A stretch of DNA of 64,000 nucleotides from Tulasnella sp. 424 (GCA_019633425.1 WSUB01000056.1:124001-188000); one strand, 5' to 3'; shown: positions 50,734 to 62,810, numbered from the stretch's first letter. Numbers and translations are program-made. The notes: a model not told the origin generated them from the letters alone.

Positions 50734-51320
50734 AAAAAAAAGAGAAAAAGGGAAGCGATTCGTGGTCTTGGAGGATGAAAGAGAGAAAACGATTTAGAGG
50801 GGTGGGAAAGGGGTTTACATTCGCCCGCTTGGGGGCTCTTGGCACCATTTCATTCCTGCTTATTACTCTGTACCATGGACGTGACAAATTTCAGTCGAAG
50901 GCAAGCAGGACAGGAGAACGAATAGCCATCACTGAGGGCCTCCTATGCTAAAGCCTCTACATTCTCATTCAACGATACCAGGGGATTGAGCCCCTGGCCG
51001 GCTCGGGTCTGGTGAACGTTGTTACAGCACGTGGCGGAGGTAAGCTCGCACATATACGTAACACCAAGGTCCCCGCCTCTCCAAATCCGCTCTTTCGGAT
51101 CACGATTTTTCTGGTGAACGTCTAAGTTTTAACCAAGTCTTCAAGGTAAACAGGAGGGCGATTTCCTAATCCGGTCTCACGTCGCAAGCGCTGTGAGGTC
51201 TACCGGTACCAGTGTGGGACTCCTTAGAGTTTCTTTTACAGGATCTTATGGACAAACCCATTTTGATTCACCGGTCTAGCGACGCCAGTCGTTGCAATGT
51301 AGTCGATTTCCAATCTAGTT
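50734..51320. repeat. promoter-side module Y3, shortened
   Basis: The purine tract is short here (50734-50755). The module lacks several hundred bases of the middle part seen in Y1 and Y2. Its distal end keeps atggacaaacccattttgattcaccgg (51248) and gtagtcgatttccaat, then stops. Sequence of type X begins at about 51320. Confidence 0.65.
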
Positions 51321-52320
51321 CAATTAACGCGCCAATTCAAACCGGAAAAGCGATCATGAACGCGTCATGTCGAGAAGCGCCTCGAAAAATATAATTGAAA
51401 CAATCCCGCATTTGAAAATCCCCAACTCCGTCTCGTTACGCACTTGCCGGGCCGACGGGCCGCGTGGTTCCGGCTCGAGGCAGAATCCCGCCGACTCCCT
51501 GCGGCTACGGTAGTGCAAACGCGTATATATACCATTTGCCACGATCGACCGGGTAACTATTCTAGGCTCAGAATCTCCTTTGAAGATCTCTTCGAACGCA
51601 GTCGTTGCGATGCAATTATGTACAAACCTGAAACCTCCTCGGTTCGCTGGGATTGGGCGTCCACTCGCCTCGAAGATAAAACCTTTGAGAATTTTCGTGA
51701 CCCTCGTCTCCAAATACCTCATTATCTAGTTCTTAAGGGGAAAATTATGGTTTATTTGGGCCCAAGTCGCATTTCCCAAACGTCCGCTACTCAACGACTC
51801 CAAATCCCCATGAGGGACCGGTTTCGCTCTGCATGCGAATTCGTGCGCATTGCTGCTACGAAATACCTGGGATACCTTCACAAAAGATCCGAAGAGTGGT
51901 CGAAGTTGTGGAACGAACATGGCAATGAACAGTGGCAGATGACTCTTCTCGTCAATGTGGTGCCGGTGACGTTCATGTCGTATTCCAGGAAGGCGCAGTG
52001 CATAAAATGTTGTCGGAACACGCTTAGATCACATGCATGATACTTCAATATTCAATCAAGCTAGAATCAGGAACTGCTGTGTACGCTTTTACAATTGTCC
52101 GAGGGCATTCATTCGGTGTCCGTCAAGATCAAACGCATTTGCATTGCAATCGGCTCGCTCGGGTCGACTTTAGATCACAAGAACACGACTCACTACATTA
52201 CGCGGGATGAATGGGGTCGAGCGCGCCATATAAGCCATGCCATCGGTATTTGGAGAGAAGTTTGAACTGGTTTTCGGGGGGCGCTTGGAATCGATGGGTG
52301 GCCCGTCGTCTGTGTAACGG
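51320..52320 (+). pseudogene. decayed unknown gene X, copy X1
   Basis: Homologous to X2 and to the longer open frame X3 (63190-63699). The best open frame runs 51444-52040. Words such as RFRSACEFVRIAATKYLG and NEQWQM align with PFRFPSEAVRTAIV and NEQWQA in X3. After NEQWQM a 2-base shift against X3 breaks the frame, and the last third of the gene is missing. A non-coding tail (52040-52320, attcaatcaagctagaatcagg) is shared with X2. No family is recognised. Confidence 0.55.
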
Positions 52321-52640
52321 TTTGGGAAGACAGTACCAATATATTATGACGGCTGAGAAGGCTGTTGTCTTTGTTGCACAAGCCTTCTCCTTGGAGATTC
52401 TGGCTCAGTCCGGACAGTCTCCAATCGCGGTTGCCAAGGCAAGTCGTTCCGTATGGCGACAGTGTACTGCCAGTCCGTGTGTCCGTGCAAGGTGAGATCT
52501 CTGACTTCGGCTATTGACCGCTGTGAGAAGGGTTCGGTTAATATTCGAACTGTTCTGAAGAGAGCTCTAATATACTTACATCAATCCACATGTCGACGTC
52601 TGCTTCTTGGTGGCCCTGCGAGAGCAGGAGTGGCTTGTGC

Positions 52641-52895
52641 GCATGCAAAGCCCGAACCTCTGCGTCTCGCATCAGATTGGCAGTATGCACCTCTCTTTCA
52701 CTCATATCTAACCCGAGTGNNNNNNNNNNNNNNNNNNNNNNNNNNNNNNNNNNNNNNNNNNNNNNNNNNNNNNNNNNNNNNNNNNNNNNNNNNNNNNNNN
52801 NNNNNNNNNNNNNNNNGCATGCAAAGCCCGAACCTCTGCGTCTCGCATCAGATTGGCAGTATGCACCTCTCTTTCACTCATATCTAACCCGAGTG
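52641..52895. repeat. 79-bp direct repeat flanking the N gap
   Basis: Bases 52641-52719 recur exactly at 52817-52895, directly on either side of the undetermined stretch. In all other methyltransferase copies this segment occurs once. The simplest reading is that two contig ends overlap and the scaffold join was not merged. Confidence 0.9.
52720..52816. other. 97 undetermined bases (assembly gap)
   Basis: A run of N inside methyltransferase copy M4. Its true length is probably zero, given the identical 79-bp sequence on both sides. Confidence 0.97.
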
Positions 52896-54519
52896 GTCTG
52901 CTTAGCGCCTCATCAATCACGGATTCTCTCAATGCTCACTTGGTTTCCAAGGCCCGATTGGAATGAAGTAGTCCTGGCGGCTGACATGTTCAAAATTTGG
53001 GTTTTCTCGTAGCCAACTGATAGGGCGTTTCTCAGTGTGGCCGCAGAGTAGCGGAATACGGAGGAGATAAAACGTACTCGTCCCAGTACATGGGATGGTC
53101 TGGGGCGGGGTTTTCTTTGCTATGATAAGCTTCGTAGACGGCCGCCCATGTATGCTGTACCCACGAAAACCTGCATGACGGTCAGATCAAGGAACACAAG
53201 ACCACGGCGAGGCGAACGGTCTTACCCAGGTTGCCCTGGATCCGTCACAGGAAGGGGATTGAGATCGGCGTCGTGCTTTTGCTACGAAAAGACAGGTCAG
53301 TGTGCTTATCCTCCAGCGAACCTTAGGGCAGAGATGACTAACGATAGACCCGTTCGCGATGATCAAGATGCCACCTGGGCGCAGTGTCCTCGCAATCTCA
53401 TAGAACCACCCGTTTAGGTCGTTGAGACCGCTGTCCGCCGAACGCATGTGGACGAGGTCGAAGCATTTCTCGAAATGGTCCAAGGGGAGGTTTGCGTCGT
53501 CGACTTCGAAGCGGCAGTTGGCTGGGATCTCTTCCTGTGTGACAAGTACAGGCGGGACTAGGTCAAGTCCCACCACTTCGGCATGGGAAAAATCTCTTGC
53601 CATGTCCAGAGCCCTGGATGAAGTATTGTGACTTCGGGTAAAATAATGTGCCGAAAATGCGGAGAACGCACCATCTGCCGGAGCCCGTTCCTACGTCAAG
53701 AATGCCCGGTGGCGGATCTTTGGGACGGAGAACACGTTCAACGAGCTCCTTTTCTGGGTACAGGCCGTCCAGGTACAGGAGGTGTAGCAAGTGCTGCCTG
53801 TCCAACCGTGAATGTTCATCTCCATCCGCAGGCATACTAAGAGTCGTCTGTCAGGCTGATACGTCTCCCTCCCGTCATCTGACAAAGCTTACAGGTATTT
53901 ATCCTGATCGCTAAACGTCCTCCCGTAGAAATCTTTGTACTGAATAGCCCCCGAAATTGAGTTCAGCTTGTCTTTGGTATGTGCAAAGAATGCATACCAA
54001 GATCCGCTCGTCTTAAGGTTGAGATGTCCCATTTCAGGACGAGTAGAAAAGGTCAGTCAAGGCTTATCCACCGTACTGCGATGGTCAAAGGAACATCACC
54101 TACTTTCAGTACCATAGCTGACCACCGAAGGTTGGCCTGACTGCGCGTCGTCCATCAATAATCGCCGTCGACTGAGATCTCGAACAGAAACTGAGTCTTC
54201 TGGATAAATGTCCGAAACAGACCCAATGCCACTTCTTATGCTGACATCGTCGGCCGGCTGCCCAGCGTATTCGGCGGTTGCTCCCATCACCATCAGTGCA
54301 TCGCCGTCGTTGTCACCTGTCTCAGATGCCGAGGTCAATTCAGTTGGATGTCGAATGATGTTTACTGGTAGCATGGGGACCGCACAACGGTGGTAGGTGA
54401 AGATGAGATTGGGGCAAAAGGCGAAAAGAGACTGTCGGTCATGGAGTCGGATTTCAGGTAGAAAGTAGCTTGCTCACATGTACTGCACGTTCTTCGCTAG
54501 AGTAGAGATGTTAAACATA

Positions 54520-55470
54520 GAAAGAAAGAAGAGAAAAGGGAACAGGGAAGCGGTTCGCGGCCTTGAAGCATGGTAGATAATAAAGAAACCGTTAAGTTTC
54601 GAGAGGGGTTCTTGGGAAAGGGTATCACATTCGCCTGCTCCTGTCCCGGGGGTCTAAGGCACCATTTCATTCCTGGTATCGCTCCAGATCCGACAACGGA
54701 GAAATATCGGCGCTGTTGGATGCCGAGCCTTCCAAGCGCAGGTTTCTTAACTGTACCATGGACATGACAAATTTCAGTCGAAGGGCGGCAGGACAAGAAC
54801 GAATAGCCACTGCTGAAGGTCTCCTATACAAAAACCTGTACCTTCTGATTCAACGACACCGCGAGATTAACGCATGGCCTGCTCGGGGGCAAGTCGTTGG
54901 GGTATGGACTGTTTGACAAAGCGCGCGGCGGAAATAAGCTCGCACGACGCACATTTACGTAACACCATCCCCGCTGCTTCGACTCCGCTCCCCGAATCAC
55001 GACTTTTCAGAAGAACCTCCAAGGTTTCAGCCTGTTTTAGCAAGTCTTCGAGGGTAAACGGATGGGCGATTCCTTCAACACCTCATTCGTCGACTTTCTA
55101 ATCTGGTCTCACGTTGCAAGCACCGAGGGGTCTACCAGTCTGGGACTTGAAGAGTTTCTATTCCAGGATGTTATGGACAAACCCCATTTTGATTCACCGG
55201 TCTAGCGACGCTAGTCGTTGCAACGTAGCCGATTCCAATCCCCTCTGCATTCCGATAAACCACGGGTGTTGATTGATGCTGAAGCGTTCCGGCCAACAGA
55301 GTCATATGATCATTGTCCGACGGACGTTTTCGGTGATCGAGAGTGTTTATCGCAAAATGATTGGACCGTGTTGGCTCGCAAAAGATCTATGCACTAGCCT
55401 ATCTTGTTACACCGAGGGCTGGACTCCGCTTACGCTCTGCCCAACCTCGCGAGATCTATAATTAACGCGC
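54520..55470. repeat. promoter-side module Y4
   Basis: Purine tract at about 54520-54550, then the usual ggcaccatttcattcctgg word near 54660. A distal segment from 55173 (atggacaaaccccattttgattcaccgg) runs to about 55400. The distal frame is broken by several indels compared with Y2. The module joins X2 at about 55470, at the word attaacgcgccaa also present at the Y3/X1 border (51325). Confidence 0.65.
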
Positions 55471-56640
55471 CAACGCAAACCGGAGAAGCGATCATCAACC
55501 CCCGATGTCGAGAAGCACCTCCAAAAATAAATTGAAACAATCCCGCACGTGAAAATGGACAACTACGTATAGCGGCGGGCTCGAGTCGTTGCAGGAGCCA
55601 CGGGACCGCTAAGGCTCGTGGTTCCGGTTTTGAGGAAGCATCCCAGACTCTCTGCAGCTAGTGCAAACGGGTTTGCCATTCGCCCCGAACTCCCGGGTGA
55701 CTCTTCACAGTCCCAAATCTCCTTTAAAGAGCTCTTCGAACGCAGTTGTTGCGAGAGCGATTATGCAATTATGTAAAAACCTGAAACATCCCCTCGGTCC
55801 GCTGGGGTTGCGGGTGCGATCGCCTCTTTGAGCATCTTCGTGACCTTTGTGTCCAAATACTTCATTATTTAGTTCTTAAGGGGAAAGTCTGGGTTTCATC
55901 TTGCCCAATCCGCAAATCCCCAAGGTCCGCTGCTCAGCGACCCCAAATCCCGATGCTGGACCGGTTTCGCTCTCCATGCGAATTCGTGCGAAGTGCTATT
56001 CCGAAATACCTGGGATGCCTTCACAAAAGATCCGAAGAGTGGTCGAAGTTGTGGAACGAACATGGTAATGAACAGTGGCAGATGGCTCTTCTCGTCAATG
56101 TGGTGCCAGTGACGTTCATGTCGTAGTCCAAGAAGGCGCAGTGCATAAAATGTTGTCGGAACACGCTTATACTACATGCATGATGAACTTGTACTGAGAC
56201 AATATATATCTACTTGTCTTCGTTAGACGACAGGCACTCCAAATCTTACCAAAGACACTGAGGGGACTCGGATGATTTAGCACCGTCTTGTCTCCGTGAA
56301 TATTGTCTCGCCTTGACAGCTGCTTGTGGTAAGTCAGTTAGAGATGAGTAATTCTGATTCTTCAATATTCAATCAAGCTAGAATCAGGAACTGCTGTGTA
56401 CGCTTTTACAATTGTCTGAGGGCATTCATTCGGTGACCGTCAAGATCAAACGCATTTGCATTGCAATCGGCTCGCTCTGGTCGACTTTAGATCACAAGAA
56501 CACGACTCACTACATTACCGGGATGAATGGAGTCGAACTCGCCATACAGGCCATGCCACCGGTATTTGGAGAGAGGTTGGAACTGGTTTTCATGGGGCGC
56601 CTGGAGTCGATAGATGGCGCGTCGTCCGCGTAACGGTTTG
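55470..56640 (+). pseudogene. decayed unknown gene X, copy X2
   Basis: Longer than X1 but without a long open frame. Words shared with X3 include catgcgaattcgtgcg, gaacagtggcag and, further on, the section 56200-56330 (aggcactccaaatcttacc, cttgacagctgcttgtgg). That section corresponds to 63510-63610 in X3 and is missing from X1. Several stops and indels interrupt the frame. The shared tail ends near 56620 where M5 begins. Confidence 0.55.
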
Positions 56641-56659
56641 GGAAGACATTACCAGTGCA

Positions 56660-58421
56660 TTATGACTGCGATGGTCGTTGTCTTTGTTGCACCGACCTTC
56701 TCCTTGGAGATTCTGGCTCAGTCCGGACAGTCTCCAATCGCGGTTGCCAAGGTAAGTCGTTCCGTACGACGACAGTGTACTGCCAGTCTGTGTGCACGTG
56801 CAAGGTGAGATCTCTGACTTCGGCTATTGACCGCTGTGAGAAGGGTTCGGTTATTCGAACTGTTCTGAGGAGAACCGGAGTCGACTTACTTCAATCCACA
56901 TGTCGACGTCTGCTTCTTGGTGGCCTTGCGAGAGCAGGAGTGGCTTGTACGCATGCAAAGCCCGAACCTCGGCGTCTCGCATCAGATTGGCAGTATGCAC
57001 CTCTCTATCACTCATATCTAGCCCGAGTGGTCCACTTAGCGTCTCACCAACCACGGATTCTCTCAATGCTCACTTGGCTTCCAAGGCCCGATTGGAACGA
57101 AGTAGTCCTGGCGGCAGACATACTCAAAATTTGGGTTTTCTCGTAGCCAACTGAAAGGGAGTTTCTTAGTGTAGTCGCAGAGTAGCGAAATACGGAGGAG
57201 GTAAACGTACTCGTCCCAGTACATGGGATGGTCTGGGGAGTAGTTTTCTCTGATATGATACGACTCGTAGACGGCCGCCCATGTATGTTGTACCCACGAA
57301 AATCTGCATGACGGTCAGATCAAGGAACACAAGACCACGGCGAGGCGAACGGTCTCACCCAGGTTGCCCTGGATCCGTCACAGGAAGGGGATTGAGATTG
57401 ACGTCGTGCTTTTGCTACGAAAAGACAGGTCAGTGCACTTGTCCTCCAGCGAACCCTAGGGTAGATATGACTAACCATAGACCCATTTGCGATGATCAAG
57501 ATGCCACCTGGACGCAGTGTCCTCGCAATCTCATAGAACCAGCCGTTGAGGTCGTTGAGACCGCCATTCGCCGAACGCGCGTGGACGAGGTCGAAACATT
57601 TCTCGAAATGGTCCAAGGGGAGGTTTGCGTCGTCGACTTCGAAGCGGCAGTTGGCTGGGATCTCTTCTTCCGTGACAAGTACAGGCGGGACGAGGTCAAG
57701 TCCTACTACTTCGGCATAAGGAAATTTTTTTGCCATGTCGAGAGCCCTGGATGAATAAGTGTGGCTTCGGGTGAAACAGTGTCCTGAAAATGAATGCGGA
57801 GAACGCACCATCTGCCGGAGCCCGTTCCTACGTCAAGAACGCCCGGTGGTGGATCTTTTGGACGGAGAACACGTTCAACGAGCTCCTTTTCTGGGTACAG
57901 GCCGTCCAGGTACAGGAGGTGTAGCAAGTGCTGCCTGTCCAACCGTGAATGTTCATCTCCATCCGCAGGCATACTATGAGTCGTCTGTCAGCCTAATACC
58001 TACGTCTCCCTCCCGTCATCTGACGAAGCTTACAGGTATGTATCGTGATCGCTAAACGTCCTCCCATAGAAATCTTTGTACTGAATAGCCCTCGAAATTG
58101 AGTTCAGCTGGTCTTTTGTATGTGCGAAGAGTGCATACCAAGGCCCGCTCGTCTTAAGGTAGAGGTGAGTAGAAAAGTCAGTCAAGGCTCACCCACCGTA
58201 CTATGACTCGGACAGTCAACGGAACGTCACCCACCTCCAGTACCAAAGCTGACGACGGATGGTTGGCCTGACTGCGCGTCGTCCATCAATCCCCTTCGAC
58301 GGAAACCTTGAACGGAAACTGAGTCTTCGGGATAAATGTCCGAGACAGACCCAATCATGCCACTTCTTATGCTGACATCATCGGCCGGCTGCCGAGCGTA
58401 TTCGGCGGTTGCTCCCATCAT
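56660..58421 (-). CDS. SAM-dependent methyltransferase copy M5
   Basis: Motifs I to acidic loop are intact (GVLDVGTGSGRW near 57850-57815; VVGLDLVPP and FEVDDANLPLDHF between 57730 and 57600). The start codon present in M2 is deleted; the first in-frame ATG lies at 58421. The second exon carries an in-frame 15-base deletion (TRPEMG region, near 58165), so the frame is kept. The exon encoding RPGGILIIANGS is open. Expression of a protein shortened by about 26 residues is possible. Confidence 0.6.
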
Positions 58422-58608
58422 CAGTGCATCTTCGTTGTCACGTGCCCCAGATGCCGAGGCCGATTCAGTTGGATGCCGAATGATGACTGCGGACAGCACA
58501 ACGGTGTGTGAAGGTCAGATAAGGCAACAAGAGTTTGTTAGAGCGGATTCTGGGTAGAAAGTGGCTTGCTCACGTGTATTGTACGCTCTTCACTAGAGCA
58601 GCGGTGTT

Positions 58609-59040
58609 AAAAAAAAAGGAAGAAAGAAGAGAAAAAGGGATAGGGGAGCGATTTGCGGTCTTGGGAATGGAAGAGAGAGAGAGAACGTTAAATTTAGAGG
58701 GGCCTCGAGGTTTACATTGTCCCTCCTGTACCGGGGGTCTAAGGCACAATTTCATTCCCGGTTATCTCCGGATACGACAGCGTCGACGTCGTTGGATGCC
58801 GAGCCTTCCAGGAGTTGTACCATGATGGACATGACAAATTTCAGTCGAAGGCATGCAAGCCAATGTCGAATAGGCACCACTCAGGGCTTCCTATGCTAAA
58901 ACCTGTACATTCTCATTCAACGATACTAGGGGATTGGTCCCGAGTCGTAACCAGCGCGTGGGGTCGTACATTTACGTAACGCCTCTCCAATTCCGCTCTT
59001 TCGGATCACGATTTCTGGTGAACGTCCAAGTTTCACGCAA
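58609..59040. repeat. promoter-side module Y5, shortened
   Basis: Purine tract at 58609-58645, then cacaatttcattcccggttatc near 58745 and gacatgacaaatttcagtcgaagg near 58827. The distal segment seen in Y1, Y2 and Y4 is absent, and X-type tail sequence begins at about 59040. Confidence 0.6.
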
Positions 59041-59345
59041 GGGAGAAATCGGTCAGAACTGGGTAATTCTGATACTTCAATATTAAGACAACGTGGGATC
59101 AGGAATTGGCGTGTACGCTTCTACGATTGTCTGGGGACGTTCATTCGGTGTAGCTCGTTTGTCCGTCGAGATCAAAAGCATTTCTGGAAACATGCATTTC
59201 AATCGGCTCGCTCGAGGCGACCTTAGATCACCAGAACACAACTCACTAAATTACGTGCTCGAGCTCGCCATATGAGCCTTGCATATCGGCATTTGGAGAG
59301 AAGTTTGAACCGGTTTTCGCCGGGGCGGCTGGAACAGCCATTGGT
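59041..59345. repeat. X-type tail without the X body
   Basis: Follows the non-coding tail of X1 and X2 (tacttcaatatt, gcgtgtacgcttctac, aatcggctcgctcgaggcgac, atttggagagaagtttgaac) with more divergence. It ends where those units would lead into a methyltransferase; here a unique stretch intervenes. Confidence 0.65.
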
Positions 59346-59926
59346 TCCCGATCGGCCGCGTCGTCGCACAAGAACTCCGGATAGAGGTAGCAACCTCAAT
59401 TTCCTTCGGAGAAGAGGCCTCCGGTCATTTCCCTATAGTTGTTTTTGTCATTCGAGTAACCGTAAGCGAGACTTTCTGCTTGTCACCAAGGGCCCTCGCG
59501 AATGGAAATCGGCCGGCGCCCAGGACCATTACGAACGCTCTTTCGCAGCTACACATGCAGCAAAAACCGAAACCCCAAATGGAGCTCTGCATGTGCTCAA
59601 CATTAACGATAGGTTCTTTGACTCAAGCGGCTCCCTTGGCTGATCTGTCGCAACTGTTCTGCTTTCGGGATCAGGCCCCGTTCTCGAGTTGTAGGCGTAG
59701 CTTTGATCCTCTTCCCCGTCTCTATCTCGAATCGATAGTTTTACGTGGTTTATAATTATTTTAACTAGAGCTATGAACTAATCTGAGCAAGTTCCTCAGT
59801 ATATCATGGATGGTACAGCCAGTAGCAGTGAGGGTCCGAAGCCTTCTCAATCCATTATTAGCACGGGGATAGCCGGCACTCTGAGGAGCTACACGCAGCA
59901 ACCATCGCCCCGCAACTGTTCTACAG
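59346..59926. other. unique stretch before M6, no supported gene
   Basis: This stretch is not repeated elsewhere in the window. Two overlapping plus-strand frames (59272-59643 and 59480-59755) are open for 91-123 codons but show no motif or splice logic. It presumably includes the 3' flank of M6. Confidence 0.4.
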
Positions 59927-61768
59927 CTACGGCTGTGGCGGCATCTCCCGCACCCATCGTTTTCTCCGCTGTTCAGGCTGGGGAACTTCCGGTCGGGGCT
60001 GCCACGGGCGATCAAGGCGAACAGCAATAGTATACTCCCAGTCCGTGTGCCCATGCAGGGTAAGATCCCGAAGCTCGGTTATGGAACGCTACGTTGGGTG
60101 TGTTAGCGGGCCATTCTGTATGGTGCGTTAGAATTGAGGTGGGCTGACTAACCTCGATCCACATGTCAACATCCGCCTCTTGATGGCCTTGCGAGAGCAT
60201 CAATGGCTTGTGCGCATGCAAAACTCGAATTTGGGCCTCTCGCATCAAATTGGAAACTTGCACCTCTCTATCAGTCATATCTAACCCGAGTGGTCCGCTT
60301 AGCTTCAAATCCCCCAATGAACTCTTTCTCAAAGCTCACTTGGCTTCCAAGGCCCGATTGGAATGAAGTAATCCTGGCGACAGACATGTGCAAAATTTGG
60401 ATTTTGCCGTAGCCAACTGAAAGGGGTTTCTCAGTGTGGGAGGAGAGTAGTGAAAGAGATAAGACATACTCGTCCCAGTACATGGAGTTGTCCGGGGCGT
60501 AGTTTTCTTTGTTGTGATAAGCTTCGTAGATGAACCCCCATGTATACTGTAACCACGAAAACCTGCACGTCGGTCAGATCAAGATATCAAAAGACCGGAG
60601 CGAAACGGAACGGCCTTACCCGGGTTGCCCTGGATACGTCACAGGAAGGGGGTTGAGATTAGCGTCGTAAATTTGCTATGAAGAGACGGGTGAGTGAACT
60701 AATCCTTTAGCGAGCCGTTGGGCAGAGATTACTAACGATACACCCATTGATGACAATTAAGATGCCACCTGGACGCATTGTCTTCGCAATCTCATAGAAC
60801 CACCCGTTCACGTCGTTGAGACCGCCGTCCGCACATCGCACGTGAACGAGGTCAAAGCATCCCTCGAAATGGTCGAGGGTGAGGTTTGCGTCGTCGATTT
60901 CGAAGCGGCAGTTGAATGGAATCTCATCTTCTGCGATAAGCACAGGCGGGACGAGGTCGAGTCCCACCACATCGGCGTGGGGAAATCTCTTTGCCATATC
61001 GACAGCCCTGAAGACGAAGTATCGTGACTTTGGATGAAATAATGGTCTGAAAACGCGAAGAACGCACCATCTCCCGGAGCCCGTTCCTACGTCAAGAATG
61101 CCTGGTGGCGGATCTTTGGGAAGGAGAGCACGTTCAACGAACTCCTTTTCTGGGTACAAGTCGTCCAGGTACAGAAGGTGTAGCAAGTGCTGCCTGTCCA
61201 ACCGGGAATGTTCATCTCCGTCCACAGGCATACTATGAGTCGTCTGTCAGCTTGATACTTTTCCCTCCTCTCATCTGATAAGACCTACGGATATATATCG
61301 TGGTCGCTAAATGTCCGCCCGTAGAAATCTTTGTACTGGATGGACCTCAATGTTGAGTTCAGTTGGTCTTTTGTACGTGCGAAGAACGCATACCAATTTC
61401 TGTTCGTCTTAAAATGGAGATGTCCCGTTCCAGGACGAGAGAAAAAGTCAGTCAAGGCTTATCCACCGGATTACGGAATGTCACCGACCTTCCGTAGCAA
61501 AGCTGACGACCGAAGGTTGGCCTGACTGCCCATCATCCATCCAATGCTGGGTTTTTCGCCGTCGATAGTAATCTCGAACAGAAATTGAGTCTTCAGGATA
61601 AATTTCTGAGACAGTCCCAATGCCACTTCTGATGCTGACATCGTCGGCCTGCTGCCGAGCGCACTCGGCAGCTTCCTCCATCACCATCAGTGCATCACCG
61701 TCGTTGTCACCTTCCGCAGATGCCGAGATAAATTCAGTTGAATGCTGTATGATGAATTCTGGTAGCAT
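59927..61768 (-). CDS. SAM-dependent methyltransferase copy M6, most diverged
   Basis: The start is intact (ATG at 61768). Motif I GILDVGTGSGRWAVDMA, VVGLDLVPP, FEIDDANLTLDHF, DLVHVRCADGGLND and RPGGILIVING are present, then an FIPIGPWKP region. Its last exon is entered through a clean acceptor (ccgag before CTTCGGGAT) and reads LRDLTLHGHTDWEYTI to a stop at 59927, which defines the expected C-terminus of the family. The first intron, between GAA-G and CC-TTG near 61490-61460, is only about 31 bp, unusually short. If it is not spliced the frame ends at TGA. Divergence from M1-M5 marks it as the outgroup copy. Confidence 0.7.
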
Positions 61769-61910
61769 GCAGAAAGCGAGATGGTTGTGTGGTTTGTGAA
61801 AGTGAGATTGCGGCAAACGACGCCAAGAGATTGTCAGTCACGGGGTCAGGTCCCCGATAAGAAGTGGTTTGCTCACATGTACTGTGCGTTCTTGACTAGA
61901 TTAGAGGTGC

Positions 61911-62810
61911 CGAAAAAGAGAAGAAAAGGTATACAGTATGATCAGAAAGCAGTTTGGAGTCGTGAATGATGGAGGAGAGAGAAAATGCTGGATTGTGAAA
62001 GGGGGAAAGGGGATTACGTTCGCTTGTCCCTGCGCCCCCAGGGTGACCGATCAGCGAGGCACCTTTTCATTCCCGATTTATCCACTCTGTGATTCCGGAT
62101 CAGACGGCGGAAATAAAATTCAACGTCATTGGATGCCGAAGACCTTCCCTACACTCACCGAGCCTCCTGAGCGCCCCGTTCCCTTTTTTTTTCCTTTGGA
62201 AGAGACGGGTCGTAACCAAGGCAAGTGTACCTGGCACATGACGAATTTGGTGTCGAACGCAGGCAGGATGGGAACGAATGGTCACAGCTGAAGGTCTCCT
62301 CTACCCAAAATAGCACATTTTGATTCGGCGATACCAGAGGACCCAGCGCGGCCTGCTTCAAGTTCGGTGGTTGATGCGTGGACTGTTGGCCAACAGCGCG
62401 TGGGCGGTGGCGGAGTTAAGCTCGCACGTTTACGTAACTCCGTCCCGAAGTCGCTTCATCATGCTCCGGCTCTGCTTTTCCGATGCCAAGGTAAACTCCA
62501 AGGTTTCTGCAAGTCTTCGACGACAAACAGGTGCGCAATTCCTTCAAGAGTTCACCCGTCCCCTTACCGACTTCCGGATCCGGGCTCACGCCGCATGACT
62601 GCAAGCTCCCCAAGCATTCCAGTCGGCAAAGCCACATGACCCTTGTTTGATGGATACTTTCAGCGTTGGGGGGTAGTTTTTACAAAATAATGAGACCATT
62701 TCAGCGAACGGACGACCAATGCAGTTGCATATCGTGTTTAACCCTGCACGGAGGATTGGACTCCGATAAACCTTCCACCCAACCTTGCCAAGGTAATGCG
62801 CCGACGCAAG
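61911..62810. repeat. promoter-side module Y6, diverged
   Basis: A weak purine tract at 61911-61929. Further words recognisable from the other Y modules are ggcaccttttcattcccg near 62060, aaggtttctgcaagtcttcgacgacaaacagg near 62500 and, distally, gacccttgtttgatgg near 62638. Identity is clearly lower than among Y1-Y5, in line with M6. Confidence 0.5.

Larger units (their letters stand above)
52344..54374 (-). pseudogene. methyltransferase copy M4, frameshifted, contains an assembly gap
   Basis: Copy with the ancestral start codon (ATG-CTA-CCA at 54374) and intact motif I and acidic-loop exons (53710-53340). One extra base in the second exon (gaccttttctactcg near 54045 against gacttttctactcg) shifts the frame. 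The seventh and eighth exons are interrupted by 97 undetermined bases with a suspicious duplication around them. If the extra base is a sequencing error the copy would be coding like M2. Confidence 0.65.

Noticed and set aside
56851..57066. Methyltransferase exon start including the words LSGPLGLDMS
   Set aside because: Frame analysis shows these words lie in an intron of about 56 bp (gtgagc to gggctag); the exon resumes at ATATGAGTGA, which restores phase.
41000..62000. Regularly repeated units, considered as a CRISPR-like or satellite array
   Set aside because: Units are 2-4 kb gene-bearing segments in a eukaryotic genome, not short repeats with spacers.
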